Below, piece by piece: positions 8,319-16,584 of a stretch of DNA of 64,000 bases. Source of the stretch: Nostoc sp. C052 (lineage in GTDB: Bacteria; Cyanobacteriota; Cyanobacteriia; Cyanobacteriales; Nostocaceae); contig NZ_CP040277.1 in assembly GCF_013393905.1 (NCBI RefSeq), forward strand, positions 168,630 to 232,629, in the 5' to 3' direction. Numbering within the stretch: position 1 is the first letter of the stretch; each line of letters begins with the position of its first letter. A model generated the notes under the pieces. That model was given only the letters and a program-made list of their open reading frames with translations, did not search any database and was not told the origin of the DNA. The translations under genes were made by a program, and so were the position numbers.

Positions 8319-8336
8319 ATGAAATTAAGATGAAAT
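8319..8336 (-). promoter_or_regulatory. Tandem ATTTCAT operator, array member 1
   Basis: Minus strand ATTTCAT-CTTA-ATTTCAT, followed after 7 bases by TGAGAA and then GGTTATAGGG, a fair -10 region. It is 78 bp upstream of the first codon of the FtsH remnant and faces it and the lipoprotein at 7869. Confidence 0.6.
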
Positions 8337-8391
8337 ACTTTGCCAACTTTCACTTTAAAGATAGCAGGTAAGACTCCTATATCATACAAAG

Positions 8392-8409
8392 ATGAAATCA
8401 AGATGAAAT
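8392..8409 (-). promoter_or_regulatory. Tandem ATTTCAT operator, array member 2
   Basis: Perfect ATTTCAT-CTTG-ATTTCAT on the minus strand, followed by TATGATATAG as a -10 candidate. It is 73 bp from member 1. Confidence 0.6.
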
Positions 8410-8472
8410 TTTTTGCAAAACCTTATTTTAAAGTTGGATAGGTGTAGCGTAAAACTGACATATCATATCAAG

Positions 8473-8490
8473 ATGAAATCAAGATGAAAT
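8473..8490 (-). promoter_or_regulatory. Tandem ATTTCAT operator, array member 3
   Basis: Perfect ATTTCAT-CTTG-ATTTCAT on the minus strand, extended by a third degenerate copy (CTTGATATGAT) and then TGTCAG. It is 81 bp from member 2. Orientation is toward the FtsH remnant and lipoprotein, away from the biosynthetic cluster that starts at about 8.7-9.1 kb. Confidence 0.6.
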
Positions 8491-8707
8491 TGCTGGATAA
8501 AAGTGTTTTTGATATGAAGTTTTGTAAAAGCTTATAGCTGCTTGCATAATTTTTTGGGATGAACCGTATAAATAACTAGAAGGTAACAATTCAACTTGTA
8601 AAAAAAAATTAAAAAAGGGAGGCGAGCAAAAATTTTCTATATTTTTCCGAAATACCACCTATAAGTACTGTAGAGAATTAACAAGAAATCTTAAAGGAGC
8701 AGTGCAA

Positions 8708-8842
8708 GTGAAACAAGATGAAATAAAAAATATCTGCAATAGTTTTTGGAGTAACAAAGAGCAAAAAAATCTTCCTCATATTCTTGTTATTTCACATTTA
8801 TGGAGCCAAAACGATTTTTATATCCATTGGAGCAACAATTAA
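8708..8842 (+). CDS. Possible small protein with good ribosome site
   Basis: A 44-codon frame starting at GTG 8708 (or in-frame GTG 8702) with AGGAG eight bases upstream. It encodes a polar peptide (start VKQDEIKNICNSFW) and overlaps the next frame by 43 bases. It could be a short leader. Alternatively, together with the frame at 8800, it could be one gene split by a frameshift, since the ribosome site is here and not at 8800. No family recognised. Confidence 0.3.
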   Translation: MKQDEIKNICNSFWSNKEQKNLPHILVISHLWSQNDFYIHWSNN

Positions 8843-8988
8843 AGTTTTGCCAGCTTGAGACTGAAGTAGATTTTCTGTTGCAGCAGATGCAGGATATCAA
8901 CCAGAATCTATCCTTATCAAATAATAATCCTGCTTTGCCAGTGAATTTAAACCGAGGAAAACAAGTAGTTAACTACTTGTCTAAATAG
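8800..8988 (+). CDS. Small hypothetical protein, 62 aa
   Basis: Acidic, Gln/Leu-rich small protein with a predicted amphipathic helix (segment YPLEQQLKFCQLETEVDFLL). It is the only plausible frame immediately before the biosynthetic cluster and reads the same way, 76 bp ahead of the first reductase. ATG 8800 lacks a visible Shine-Dalgarno sequence and overlaps the 8708 frame, so translational coupling or a frameshift is possible. No function assigned. Confidence 0.4.
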   Translation: MEPKRFLYPLEQQLKFCQLETEVDFLLQQMQDINQNLSLSNNNPALPVNLNRGKQVVNYLSK

Positions 8989-9064
8989 CTATTATTTAGT
9001 GTTTTTCACCATTGAGATGAACAACAGTTAACTGCATATTCACTTGTATTCAAGGGGTAAAATA

Positions 9065-10135
9065 GTGTACATAAATCCGTTTTCTCACAAGAAAACAATC
9101 CTACTGACTGGTGCATCAGGAGTAGTTGGTCAAGCTTTATTAGCTCGAATGAATGCACATTCGATTATTTGTCTAACCTACAGGAAGCCAATCACGAATT
9201 CAGGTGTCACTACCATTCCTTGTGACATTTCATTGCCTCAGCTTGGTCTTAGTCAGACACAGCTAAAAGATATAGCAAAGTGCATTGACTGTATTGTGCA
9301 TTCAGCGGCGGTAACTGATTTTGGTGAATCAGATGAATTGATTCATCGCACAAACGTACGCGGCTTGGAAAATATGCTGGAATTGGCAGCGATCGCACAA
9401 GTTCCCTTTTACTATATCAGCACAGCTTTTATCCGTCCTCACCAACGCAAAGATGCGCCTTCAGAGCATACATACACTATCTCAAAACGAGAAGGAGAAC
9501 GGTTAGTTAGAGAGAGTGGACTGCCCCACGCAATTATTCGTCCCTCCATTGTAATTGGCGATTCTACATCAGGTGAAATTGCACGTTTTCAGGGCATTTA
9601 TAACATCATAAGTTCGCTTTTTAGAGGTTTTTTGCCTATCCTGCCCATGCTACCGCACGCATATATAGATTTTATTCCTCAAGATGTTGTTGCTAACGCC
9701 GTTGCAGCAATACTTGAGCATGACTGCGTAGCAAGCGAATATTGGATCACCTCTGGAAATAAAGCTTTAACAGTACGCCAAATAGCAGATTTAATTGCAG
9801 AATTTGGCAAAACTCAAGGTATAGAGATTAACATACCACGCATGGTCAGCCCTGACATTGTAGATCGTCTGATCCGTCCTGCCTTTATGTCAGAGTTACC
9901 AAAATCCGTCAAAAAAGGTTTTGACTGGTTTGCTCAAGTCGCGCCCTATTTGTGTAATGAGGAACCTTTCCCCACCTCATTACAAGAGATGGAAACTGGC
10001 TTTGGCATAGCACCACTGCCCAATTTGGAAACGGCTTTAACCCATAGCCTCGAATACTGGGCTAATGAAACAAAAGTCTGCTCTGGTAAAAAAGCTAAGA
10101 AAGACCGTGCCCAACTTGCTAAATGTGAATGTTGA
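9065..10135 (+). CDS. Extended SDR, acyl/thioester-reductase-like
   Basis: NAD(P)-dependent extended short-chain dehydrogenase, about 356 residues. The cofactor motif TGASGVVGQ is near the N-terminus. The active-site pair is in YTISKREGE (YxxxK), after a Ser/Thr-rich strand YYISTAF. RPSIVIGDSTSGEI and the following region resemble the Male-sterility/thioester-reductase branch that reduces acyl thioesters to aldehydes or alcohols. The frame opens at TTG 9044, but GTG 9065 has AGGGG eight bases upstream and is preferred. It is the first enzyme of the cluster, six bases ahead of the NOS gene. An epimerase or ketoreductase role cannot be excluded. Confidence 0.7.
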   Translation: MYINPFSHKKTILLTGASGVVGQALLARMNAHSIICLTYRKPITNSGVTTIPCDISLPQLGLSQTQLKDIAKCIDCIVHSAAVTDFGESDELIHRTNVRGLENMLELAAIAQVPFYYISTAFIRPHQRKDAPSEHTYTISKREGERLVRESGLPHAIIRPSIVIGDSTSGEIARFQGIYNIISSLFRGFLPILPMLPHAYIDFIPQDVVANAVAAILEHDCVASEYWITSGNKALTVRQIADLIAEFGKTQGIEINIPRMVSPDIVDRLIRPAFMSELPKSVKKGFDWFAQVAPYLCNEEPFPTSLQEMETGFGIAPLPNLETALTHSLEYWANETKVCSGKKAKKDRAQLAKCEC

Positions 10136-10141
10136 CATAGT

Positions 10142-11311
10142 ATGCTAATCAACAACCTAGCCTTGCAACACGGTTTGAATACATATAACACCATTTTATC
10201 TGATGCCAAAGCTTTTCTGGCATTGTTGCAGGAAGAACAAGTAATTCAGGAATCCTACTTAAATCGATTTGCGGAAATAGAAAGCGAGGTAGAACAAACT
10301 GGAACTTATTGGCAAAGCTTTGATGAACTAGCTTACGGAGCCAAATTGGCATGGCGTAATAGCACCCGATGCGTGGGACGTAGCTACTGGAACTCACTAG
10401 AAGTTCGCGATCGCCGCAGCTTGAATCAAGCCGAAGAAGTATTCGAGGCTATGGTTGAACATCTGCGGTTATCCACTAACGGCGGTCGCATCAAATCCCT
10501 TGCTACCATCTTTGCACCGCAAGAACCAGGCCAAGCTGGAATCCGTATTTGGAATGAGCAAATCGTTCGCTACGCAGGGTATCGGCAAACGGATGGTTCG
10601 GTTGTGGGCGACCCGAGGTATGTCGAGTTTACAGAGCTTGTGCAGCGAATGGGCTGGAAAGGAAGCGAAGGTACTCCCTTTGACATCCTGCCGATCGTGA
10701 TTCAAATGCCAAATCAGCGTCCAAGGCTGTTTGAGTTACCCCATGATGCAGTGCTAGAAGTGCCAATCCAGCACCCTGACTACTCTTGGTTTGCAGAACT
10801 TGGTCTCAAATGGCACGCTTTACCAGCAATTTGCAACATGATGTTGGAGATTGGCGGGGTTCAGTACACAGCCGCGCCCTTTAATGGCTGGTACATGGGT
10901 ACAGAAGTAGCTGCTCGCAACTTTGCTGACGAGAACCGCTACAATTTATTGCCCATTGTGGCCAAGCGAATGGGTCTAGATACTCGCTACGACCATACCT
11001 TATGGCGAGACCGCGCCATAGTTGAGTTAAATGTTGCGGTTCTATACTCGTTCCGACGTGCTGGCGTGACTATGGTTGACCACCACAGTGAAACTCGTCG
11101 CTTCGTGCAATTTGAAAAGAGCGAAGCACTTGCGGGAAGAACTACCTACGCCGACTGGGGATGGATTGTACCTCCCATATCCGGCTCGACGACTCCAGTT
11201 TTCCACCGCAACTATGAAAATGTTGAGCTAAAGCCCAACTTCTTTTCGCAGCCAGATCCCTGGCAACAGTTTGCATCTAGCAAAAAGTCTGGCTGTCCTT
11301 TCGGTCACTAA
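10142..11311 (+). CDS. nos: Nitric oxide synthase oxygenase (stand-alone, bacterial type)
   Basis: Heme-thiolate oxygenase that would convert L-arginine to citrulline and NO (or another nitrogen oxide) using electrons from a separate reductase. The protein has 389 residues, the length of bacterial NOS, with no calmodulin or flavin domains. The heme ligand is Cys77 in AWRNSTRCVGR. The substrate Glu255 is in FNGWYMGTEVAARN. The pterin-site Arg259 and Trp339/Trp341 (ADWGWIVPPISG) are conserved, at the same spacings as in mammalian iNOS (371-194 against 255-77). Ile230 in ALPAICNM occupies the position of animal Val346 (iNOS), a bacterial feature tied to slow NO release. The C-terminus ends SGCPFGH. 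It sits in the middle of a biosynthetic operon, so a role in tailoring a metabolite (nitration, nitrosation, N-N or N-O chemistry) is likelier than signalling. No dedicated reductase is nearby. Confidence 0.95.
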   Translation: MLINNLALQHGLNTYNTILSDAKAFLALLQEEQVIQESYLNRFAEIESEVEQTGTYWQSFDELAYGAKLAWRNSTRCVGRSYWNSLEVRDRRSLNQAEEVFEAMVEHLRLSTNGGRIKSLATIFAPQEPGQAGIRIWNEQIVRYAGYRQTDGSVVGDPRYVEFTELVQRMGWKGSEGTPFDILPIVIQMPNQRPRLFELPHDAVLEVPIQHPDYSWFAELGLKWHALPAICNMMLEIGGVQYTAAPFNGWYMGTEVAARNFADENRYNLLPIVAKRMGLDTRYDHTLWRDRAIVELNVAVLYSFRRAGVTMVDHHSETRRFVQFEKSEALAGRTTYADWGWIVPPISGSTTPVFHRNYENVELKPNFFSQPDPWQQFASSKKSGCPFGH

Positions 11312-11360
11312 GAACAATAGTTTTTTCACTTTTCTAACTCAATAATTGGAGGAATAAATC

Positions 11361-12428
11361 ATGAAAGCTTTAGTCACTGGTGCTACAGGTTTTGTAGGCT
11401 CTGCGATTGTTCGTCAACTTCAAGAAGATGGTCAACAAGTCAAAGCATTAGTCAGAAAGGGTTCGGATCTGAGAAATTTGGAGAAGCTGGATATTGAAAT
11501 TGCCTACGGGGATATTACTGATTATGATTCGGTAGCACGAGCAATGCAGGGCTGCAATTCTGTTTATCACGGTGCTGCAATGGTAGCTTTTTGGGTTCCT
11601 CGTAAAGACCGCCACCTGTTTGACTGGGTTAATGTTGAGGGATCAAAAAATGTTTTTTCTGCTGCACTGAAACAGGATGTAGAGAAAGTAATTTACACCA
11701 GCACCATCTCTACAATTGGTAGTTACGGAAAGGACACCCCCACCACAGAAAATCACAATTTCAATTTGTGGGATATGTCGATGGAGTACGAGCAATCAAA
11801 ATATTCTGCGGAGTTTGAAGCTTATCGATTTGCAGCGCAAGGATTACCAATTGTTGTTGTGATGCCTTCTGCACCGTTAGGCGCAAGAGATATCAAGCCA
11901 AATCCCGTTGGCAAGCTAATTCTAGACTTTCTGGCCCGTCGGATACCAGGATACATTGATGGCGGTGCTAACTTTATCGATGTTGATGATGTTGCTTATG
12001 GTCACATCCTAGCAGCTAAGAAAGGGAAAGTAGGCGATCGCTATATGTTAGGACATGAAAATCTTTCTGTCGTCGATTTGTTCTCGGCTTTAGAAGCAAT
12101 TTCTGGAGTTCCAGCCCCCAAACTGAAACTACCTCAGGCAGGCGCTGTAAAGCTAGCTCAAATTCTGGAATTTATTTCTGACCACATCACCAACCAGCAT
12201 CCGCTTTATACCGCACCGATGGTCAAGTTCTCCAGCCTTTACTATTACCTCGACACCAGCAAAGCTAAAAATGAGTTGGGGTTTGAACCTAAAAGCAGTG
12301 TTCAACAAGCTGCAATTAATGCCATTGAATGGTTTTTGCAGAATGACTATTTACAAGTCAACGACAAAAATAAATCTCGAATTCGCCAGCATCTGCAAGG
12401 TCAATCTCTGACACCAGTGTTTGCATAG
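11361..12428 (+). CDS. NAD-dependent epimerase/dihydroflavonol-reductase-like SDR
   Basis: Extended SDR of 355 residues. The Rossmann motif TGATGFVGS starts at residue 7, the conserved Ser/Thr strand is VIYTSTIS, and the catalytic YEQSKYSAE (YxxxK) lies near residue 143. The overall pattern is that of dihydroflavonol 4-reductase/HpnA-like sugar epimerase or sterol-dehydrogenase-type enzymes, which reduce or oxidise a hydroxyl or keto group next to a bulky chain. A good ribosome site (GGAGG) precedes the ATG. It lies 50 bp after NOS, transcribed in the same direction. Likely a ketoreductase step in the pathway; the substrate is unknown. Confidence 0.75.
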   Translation: MKALVTGATGFVGSAIVRQLQEDGQQVKALVRKGSDLRNLEKLDIEIAYGDITDYDSVARAMQGCNSVYHGAAMVAFWVPRKDRHLFDWVNVEGSKNVFSAALKQDVEKVIYTSTISTIGSYGKDTPTTENHNFNLWDMSMEYEQSKYSAEFEAYRFAAQGLPIVVVMPSAPLGARDIKPNPVGKLILDFLARRIPGYIDGGANFIDVDDVAYGHILAAKKGKVGDRYMLGHENLSVVDLFSALEAISGVPAPKLKLPQAGAVKLAQILEFISDHITNQHPLYTAPMVKFSSLYYYLDTSKAKNELGFEPKSSVQQAAINAIEWFLQNDYLQVNDKNKSRIRQHLQGQSLTPVFA

Positions 12429-12444
12429 ACAGTTGTAATTCCTA

Positions 12445-12471
12445 AGAGCAAGAGCAGAAAACTCTTGCTCT
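12445..12471 (+). terminator. Stem-loop between SDR and desaturase genes
   Basis: Perfect 10-bp stem AGAGCAAGAG / CTCTTGCTCT with a 7-base loop, 17 bp after the SDR stop codon. There is no T-run after it, so it is more likely an mRNA-stabilising or attenuating element within the operon than a full terminator. Confidence 0.5.
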
Positions 12472-12502
12472 CATTACAGTGCATTTAGTTAGTGAGGCAT
12501 AC

Positions 12503-13366
12503 GTGGAAAGTAAGTTAGTGAATCAGAAGTTGCGTGAGATTGACCACTCTTTAATGCAAATACCAAATAGCACTTTTGGTAATCTCACCCTGTTACTATT
12601 TTTCGCTACCATTAGCATCTTTTCAGCATCAATTATTGCCTATGTTTTGGGATATTTGCCTCTTCAAGCCTCAGCAGCAATTAACTTGTTATGTTTGTAT
12701 GCTCTGTATACAGTTAATCACGAAGCTGTACACCGCTTAGTGCATCCTAATCGCACGGTTAACAACTGGATTGGGCGCATTGCAGCAGTTCTAGAGGGTA
12801 CAACGTTCCCCTTGTTCCGTATCTTGCACCCCCAGCACCATGCGTTTACAAATCATCCAGAATACGACCCGGACTACGTTATTGGTAGAAAACCGCGCTG
12901 GTTGTTACCTCTCTGGACATTGGTGCGTCTCACACACGACAACTCTTTCATGATTAATCGCCGTTTGTGGTCTAATAAACGTCCGCAATTAATTGAACAT
13001 CTAATAACGGTGGGGTTGCAGTTGTCTGTGGTCATTGGTGCGGCTTGGATAGGACATCTGCAAGATGCTCTCTGGTTATGGGTTATCCCACTGCTTGTGG
13101 CTGGAGCATTAATTGAACTGACGGTTGCATGGGCTGTGCATTTTCCTCAAGAGTCCCAGCATCCTTTGGAAAACACACGCATATTTAAGGGTCAACTATT
13201 GCAGATATTGATGTTGAATCAAAACTATCATATTGTCCATCATCTTTGGCCTGGTATTCCTTGGTTTCGCTACGGTAAGGCAATGCCTTTAGTAGAAATG
13301 GCATTACTAGAACATCAAAATCAGAGCCACAAAACGCAAGTTAAACCACATCTTCAAGTTAATTAA
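12503..13366 (+). CDS. Fatty-acid-desaturase / CrtR-like di-iron hydroxylase
   Basis: Integral membrane di-iron enzyme with the three His boxes of the desaturase/hydroxylase superfamily: HEAVHRLVH, HPQHHAFTNHP and NYHIVHHLWP. About four hydrophobic segments surround them. The order and spacing resemble CrtR-type beta-carotene hydroxylases and bacterial acyl-lipid desaturases. It would introduce a double bond or hydroxyl into a lipid or acyl chain using ferredoxin-type electrons. The frame opens at GTG 12479, but GTG 12503 has GAGG five bases upstream and is preferred. It is part of the one-direction cluster. A carotenoid substrate is possible because the glycosyltransferase is CrtX-like, but no other carotenoid gene is present. 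Confidence 0.75.
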   Translation: MESKLVNQKLREIDHSLMQIPNSTFGNLTLLLFFATISIFSASIIAYVLGYLPLQASAAINLLCLYALYTVNHEAVHRLVHPNRTVNNWIGRIAAVLEGTTFPLFRILHPQHHAFTNHPEYDPDYVIGRKPRWLLPLWTLVRLTHDNSFMINRRLWSNKRPQLIEHLITVGLQLSVVIGAAWIGHLQDALWLWVIPLLVAGALIELTVAWAVHFPQESQHPLENTRIFKGQLLQILMLNQNYHIVHHLWPGIPWFRYGKAMPLVEMALLEHQNQSHKTQVKPHLQVN

Positions 13367-13388
13367 TCTATTTAGAAATTGAAGTGAA

Positions 13389-14708
13389 ATGAAAGAAAGC
13401 CAACAAATACTTGGAAGTGTAGAAACATACCCAGATTCACATCAAGCAGCTAAGTTTAGACAGCTGGTAATCCAAGGGCAAAAGCAACACGTTAATAAGT
13501 CACTCGCCAAGCTGGCGGAATTGATGGGTACTCATGTTGAAGTTCGTTCTTCTGGAAACTACGTTTTTGATGAGCGCGGACAAAAGTATCTGGCTTGTGG
13601 TGGTTATGGTGTCTTCACTATCGGTCACTGTCATCCCACCGTCATCGAGGCTGTGAAAGCACAACTGGAGCGTCATCCATTATCAACTCGTGCGCTTTTA
13701 AATGCCGAACAAGCTTCGGCGGCGGAAACTCTAGCCTCAGTTACCCCCAAGGGTTTAGATTATGTATATTTCGGTAACTCTGGTGCGGAAGCGACAGAAG
13801 CCGGTCTCAAGCTAGCACGTCTATCTGGCAAACGCAAGCTAATTGCAATGCAAGGGGGCTTCCACGGTAAGACATTAGGAGCGTTAAGTGTCACCAGTCG
13901 TGCAGCCTTTCGCTTGCCTTTCCAGCCTCTGCTTCCAGAAGTCGAATTTATCCCCTTTGCAGATCCAAAAGCCCTGGAAAATGTACTTTCTAATAAGGGT
14001 CATGAATGCTGCGTTATTTTAGAACCTGTCCAAGCAGAAGGCGGTGTGATCATTCCTTATGAAGGCTACTTGCGAGATGTAGAAAGACTCTGCCGCCACT
14101 ATGGAGCATTTTTGATTTTGGATGAAATTCAAACGGGACTCGCACGGTTGGGAACCTGGTGGGGAGCAGACAGAGAACAGGTAGTTCCTGATGTTCTGCT
14201 GGTGGGGAAGGCTTTAAGTGGAGGAGTTATACCTGTCAGCGCTGCTGTTGCTTCTGCCCAAGCTTATGAAAGGCTCAATCAAGATCCTTTATTGCACACA
14301 TCAACTTTTGCAGGTAATCCTCTAGCTACAGTTGCCGCACAAGCAGCAATTAATGTTATTAAAAATGAGAATATCGTACCCAGAGCCAAAGAACTAGGTG
14401 AAAAATTATTTGTTGAAGTGCAGAAAATTGTTGGCGAAATGTGTCCTCATCTAGTTCGAGAAGTTCGCGGTATTGGGCTGTTGATTGGCATTGAGTTTGA
14501 AGCTGATTATTTGGCTGGTGACTTCATGTTTGAACTCATGCACAGAAATGTGCTGGTTTCCTATTCACTTAATGCTCACTGCGTTGTCAGATTGACACCA
14601 CCAGCAACTCTGGATGAGTCAGATATTGATTGGCTGCTAACTGCAATTTCAGACAGTGCGATCGCTCTTGCAAAACGTAACCCATCTTTAAACGTTGTTA
14701 ATTCATAA
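13389..14708 (+). CDS. Class III PLP aminotransferase
   Basis: Fold-type I aminotransferase of 439 residues, related to ornithine/acetylornithine/putrescine aminotransferases. Visible motifs are the phosphate-binding GNSGAEATEAGLKLAR (129-144), DEIQTGLARLG with the cofactor Asp245, and the Schiff-base Lys274 in LLVGKALSGG. The family moves an amino group between a terminal amine or aldehyde and a keto acid. In this cluster it could aminate an aldehyde made by the upstream reductase, giving a fatty amine or amino-alkyl head. It begins 22 bp after the desaturase gene. A housekeeping acetylornithine role is unlikely given the neighbours. Confidence 0.85.
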   Translation: MKESQQILGSVETYPDSHQAAKFRQLVIQGQKQHVNKSLAKLAELMGTHVEVRSSGNYVFDERGQKYLACGGYGVFTIGHCHPTVIEAVKAQLERHPLSTRALLNAEQASAAETLASVTPKGLDYVYFGNSGAEATEAGLKLARLSGKRKLIAMQGGFHGKTLGALSVTSRAAFRLPFQPLLPEVEFIPFADPKALENVLSNKGHECCVILEPVQAEGGVIIPYEGYLRDVERLCRHYGAFLILDEIQTGLARLGTWWGADREQVVPDVLLVGKALSGGVIPVSAAVASAQAYERLNQDPLLHTSTFAGNPLATVAAQAAINVIKNENIVPRAKELGEKLFVEVQKIVGEMCPHLVREVRGIGLLIGIEFEADYLAGDFMFELMHRNVLVSYSLNAHCVVRLTPPATLDESDIDWLLTAISDSAIALAKRNPSLNVVNS

Positions 14709-14722
14709 AGGAGATTTTATTC

Positions 14723-15220
14723 ATGCAATACTTAGAAATTGTTGCTAAAATTCACCATCGCAGTGCCGAAGAAATCTATCCAATTCTCTGCGACTTTGAT
14801 TCATACGCAAAGAACAGTCAAGCTGTACATAGCATCACCAGCCAAGTACTATCTGACGGACGGACTGTTTCTACTTGGGAAGTTGACTTTCGTGGCGGTG
14901 TGATGTCTTGGATAGAAGAAGATTTATTTGATGCCTCAAATTATACAATTAGCTTCAATCAGATTGAAGGTGATGTAGAACACTTCTGCGGACAGTGGAA
15001 AGCTCAAAATCAAAAAGATGGTTGCTTAATATTGTTTTTAGCTGAGTTTGACATGGGTATTCCCTCTTTAAGTCAAATTCTTGACCCCATTGCCATACAA
15101 GCACTCCAGGAAAATATCACAGCAATTATTAGGGGTTTATTTGGTGAAGAAGTGGAATTTTTACCAGTTAAAGTTTCTTCATTAGAAACACAAGCACCTG
15201 ACAAGCTTGCAGTTGCATAA
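14723..15220 (+). CDS. SRPBCC (START-like) cyclase/aromatase family protein
   Basis: Small single-domain protein of 165 residues with the helix-grip pattern of polyketide cyclase/dehydrase or CoQ-binding START-like proteins. It begins EIVAKIHHRSAEEIYPILCDFDSYAKN, shown here only as the family's typical start, and ends in a long C-terminal helix (QALQENITAIIRGLFG). Such proteins bind hydrophobic substrates and help ring closure, or carry lipids. AAAGGAG precedes the ATG, 14 bp after the aminotransferase. A strong hairpin follows. Whether it is catalytic cannot be told. Confidence 0.65.
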   Translation: MQYLEIVAKIHHRSAEEIYPILCDFDSYAKNSQAVHSITSQVLSDGRTVSTWEVDFRGGVMSWIEEDLFDASNYTISFNQIEGDVEHFCGQWKAQNQKDGCLILFLAEFDMGIPSLSQILDPIAIQALQENITAIIRGLFGEEVEFLPVKVSSLETQAPDKLAVA

Positions 15221-15246
15221 GTTGAATAAATAGAAATCATCACCTT

Positions 15247-15285
15247 GTTTTGATAGTTGCAGATTGGTTCTGTAACTATCAAAAC
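15247..15285 (+). terminator. Strong hairpin after the SRPBCC gene
   Basis: Perfect 12-bp stem GTTTTGATAGTT / AACTATCAAAAC, extended by a partly paired inner loop. It is located 26 bp past the SRPBCC stop codon and followed by GAAAAATTGTTCT. It could terminate or attenuate between the first half of the cluster (9.1-15.2 kb) and the second half. Confidence 0.55.
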
Positions 15286-15343
15286 GAAAAATTGTTCTGG
15301 TTTAGCTTGAAATATATTTCTGTTGTGGAGATATTACAAACAA

Positions 15344-16534
15344 ATGCCCAAAGCTCTTGACTGCTTAATTAAAAGTGAGAGTACTTACTCTTATAAACTG
15401 TACAACTCAATTCTTGACGTAGATTTATATGATTGGAAGCAAGTTTGTCAAACAAGTTATTCTAATACTTATATGGATATTAGATTCTTAGTGACAATTG
15501 AAAAAACTATGATGGACTTTAGCAAATTCTGGTATGTAATTTTTTATGACCAAAATGGCAACCCGTGCGCTTGTACTAGTCTATCTACATTTAAAACTGA
15601 CTTAGGAGTTGTTGCCAGTAAAGGTATTAAAGAATTTATTACTCATGTCAGACAATTACTGCCGTCGTTTTTATATTTAAATGTTCTTTTTTGTGGTTTA
15701 CCTATTTCTATTGGTAAGAACCATTTAATTTTTGAGAAAAATGCTAATCAGCAGTTGATTATCAAATTGCTTGGTGGTATTATGAATAGTATTGCAGCTA
15801 AAGAAAAAACCAAGCTGACTATTTACAAAGAATTTAACTCTGAAGAATGCAATCAATTAGATACACTGCTAAAGCTTGATTATCTCAAAGCTGAAAGTCT
15901 CCCTATGCATAGCTTTAAGGCAAAGTTTGGTAATTTTTCCGAATACTGTGCTGCTTTAAAGTCCCACTATCGCAATGATATTAAAAGGTCAAAACGCAAA
16001 TTTGAAAAAGCTGGTCTTCGCATTGTTCAGTTAAAAGATACAGAAAAGATTTTACAAATCTATACTCCAGAAATACATCAACTATATGAAGCAGTTGTAC
16101 AAAAATCGGAAAACCAATTGGAAAATCTGCCTATAAGTTTCTTCCGAGAATTAGCAATCAATTTCCCCGGAGAATTACTTTTTACTCTTGTTTATCAAGA
16201 TGACAAGATAGTGGCATTCAATTGTTCTCTTTGTACGCAATCAAGTATTCATTATCTATTTTGCGGTTTAGATTATAGTCTAAATGCCAAGTCAGACCTG
16301 TATTTCAACTTAATGTATGCTGCTCTAGATAAAGCGTTACAACAGAATGTACCAAAAATTGACTTTGGTCAAACAGCAGACACATTCAAAGCTAGACTAG
16401 GTTCTTATCAAACGCCACTCTATATGTATATAAAAGGTACGGGATATCTACTTAATTGGATTATTCGTAAGAGTTTCCATATTCTGTTTCCCAACCCGAA
16501 ATTGATTCCGCCATACAACATTTATAAACAGTAG
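15344..16534 (+). CDS. FemAB/GNAT-like N-acyl or aminoacyl transferase
   Basis: Protein of about 397 residues with the C-terminal half of a FemAB-like acyltransferase (GNAT_6/peptidoglycan-bridge type). Features are SHYRNDIKRSKRKFEKAGL, then LLFTLVYQDDKIVAFNCSL, then the conserved end IDFGQTADTFKARLGSYQTP. FemAB-like proteins transfer amino-acyl groups from tRNA, or acyl groups, to amines. A pathway role would be N-acylation of the aminotransferase product or addition of an amino acid. The frame opens at TTG 15323; ATG 15344 is the conservative start. It is notably AT-rich compared with the genes before it, like the formyltransferase at 19247, which hints at a separate origin. Confidence 0.65.
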   Translation: MPKALDCLIKSESTYSYKLYNSILDVDLYDWKQVCQTSYSNTYMDIRFLVTIEKTMMDFSKFWYVIFYDQNGNPCACTSLSTFKTDLGVVASKGIKEFITHVRQLLPSFLYLNVLFCGLPISIGKNHLIFEKNANQQLIIKLLGGIMNSIAAKEKTKLTIYKEFNSEECNQLDTLLKLDYLKAESLPMHSFKAKFGNFSEYCAALKSHYRNDIKRSKRKFEKAGLRIVQLKDTEKILQIYTPEIHQLYEAVVQKSENQLENLPISFFRELAINFPGELLFTLVYQDDKIVAFNCSLCTQSSIHYLFCGLDYSLNAKSDLYFNLMYAALDKALQQNVPKIDFGQTADTFKARLGSYQTPLYMYIKGTGYLLNWIIRKSFHILFPNPKLIPPYNIYKQ

Positions 16535-16584
16535 TCCCCTTTCTGCCTCTAATAAATATTTCACAGTAAATAGGAGTTTTACAG

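Noticed and set aside
12479..13366. Carotenoid pathway (CrtR-like plus CrtX-like genes)
   Set aside because: No phytoene synthase, desaturase, cyclase or ketolase gene nearby, while amine-modifying enzymes dominate the cluster.
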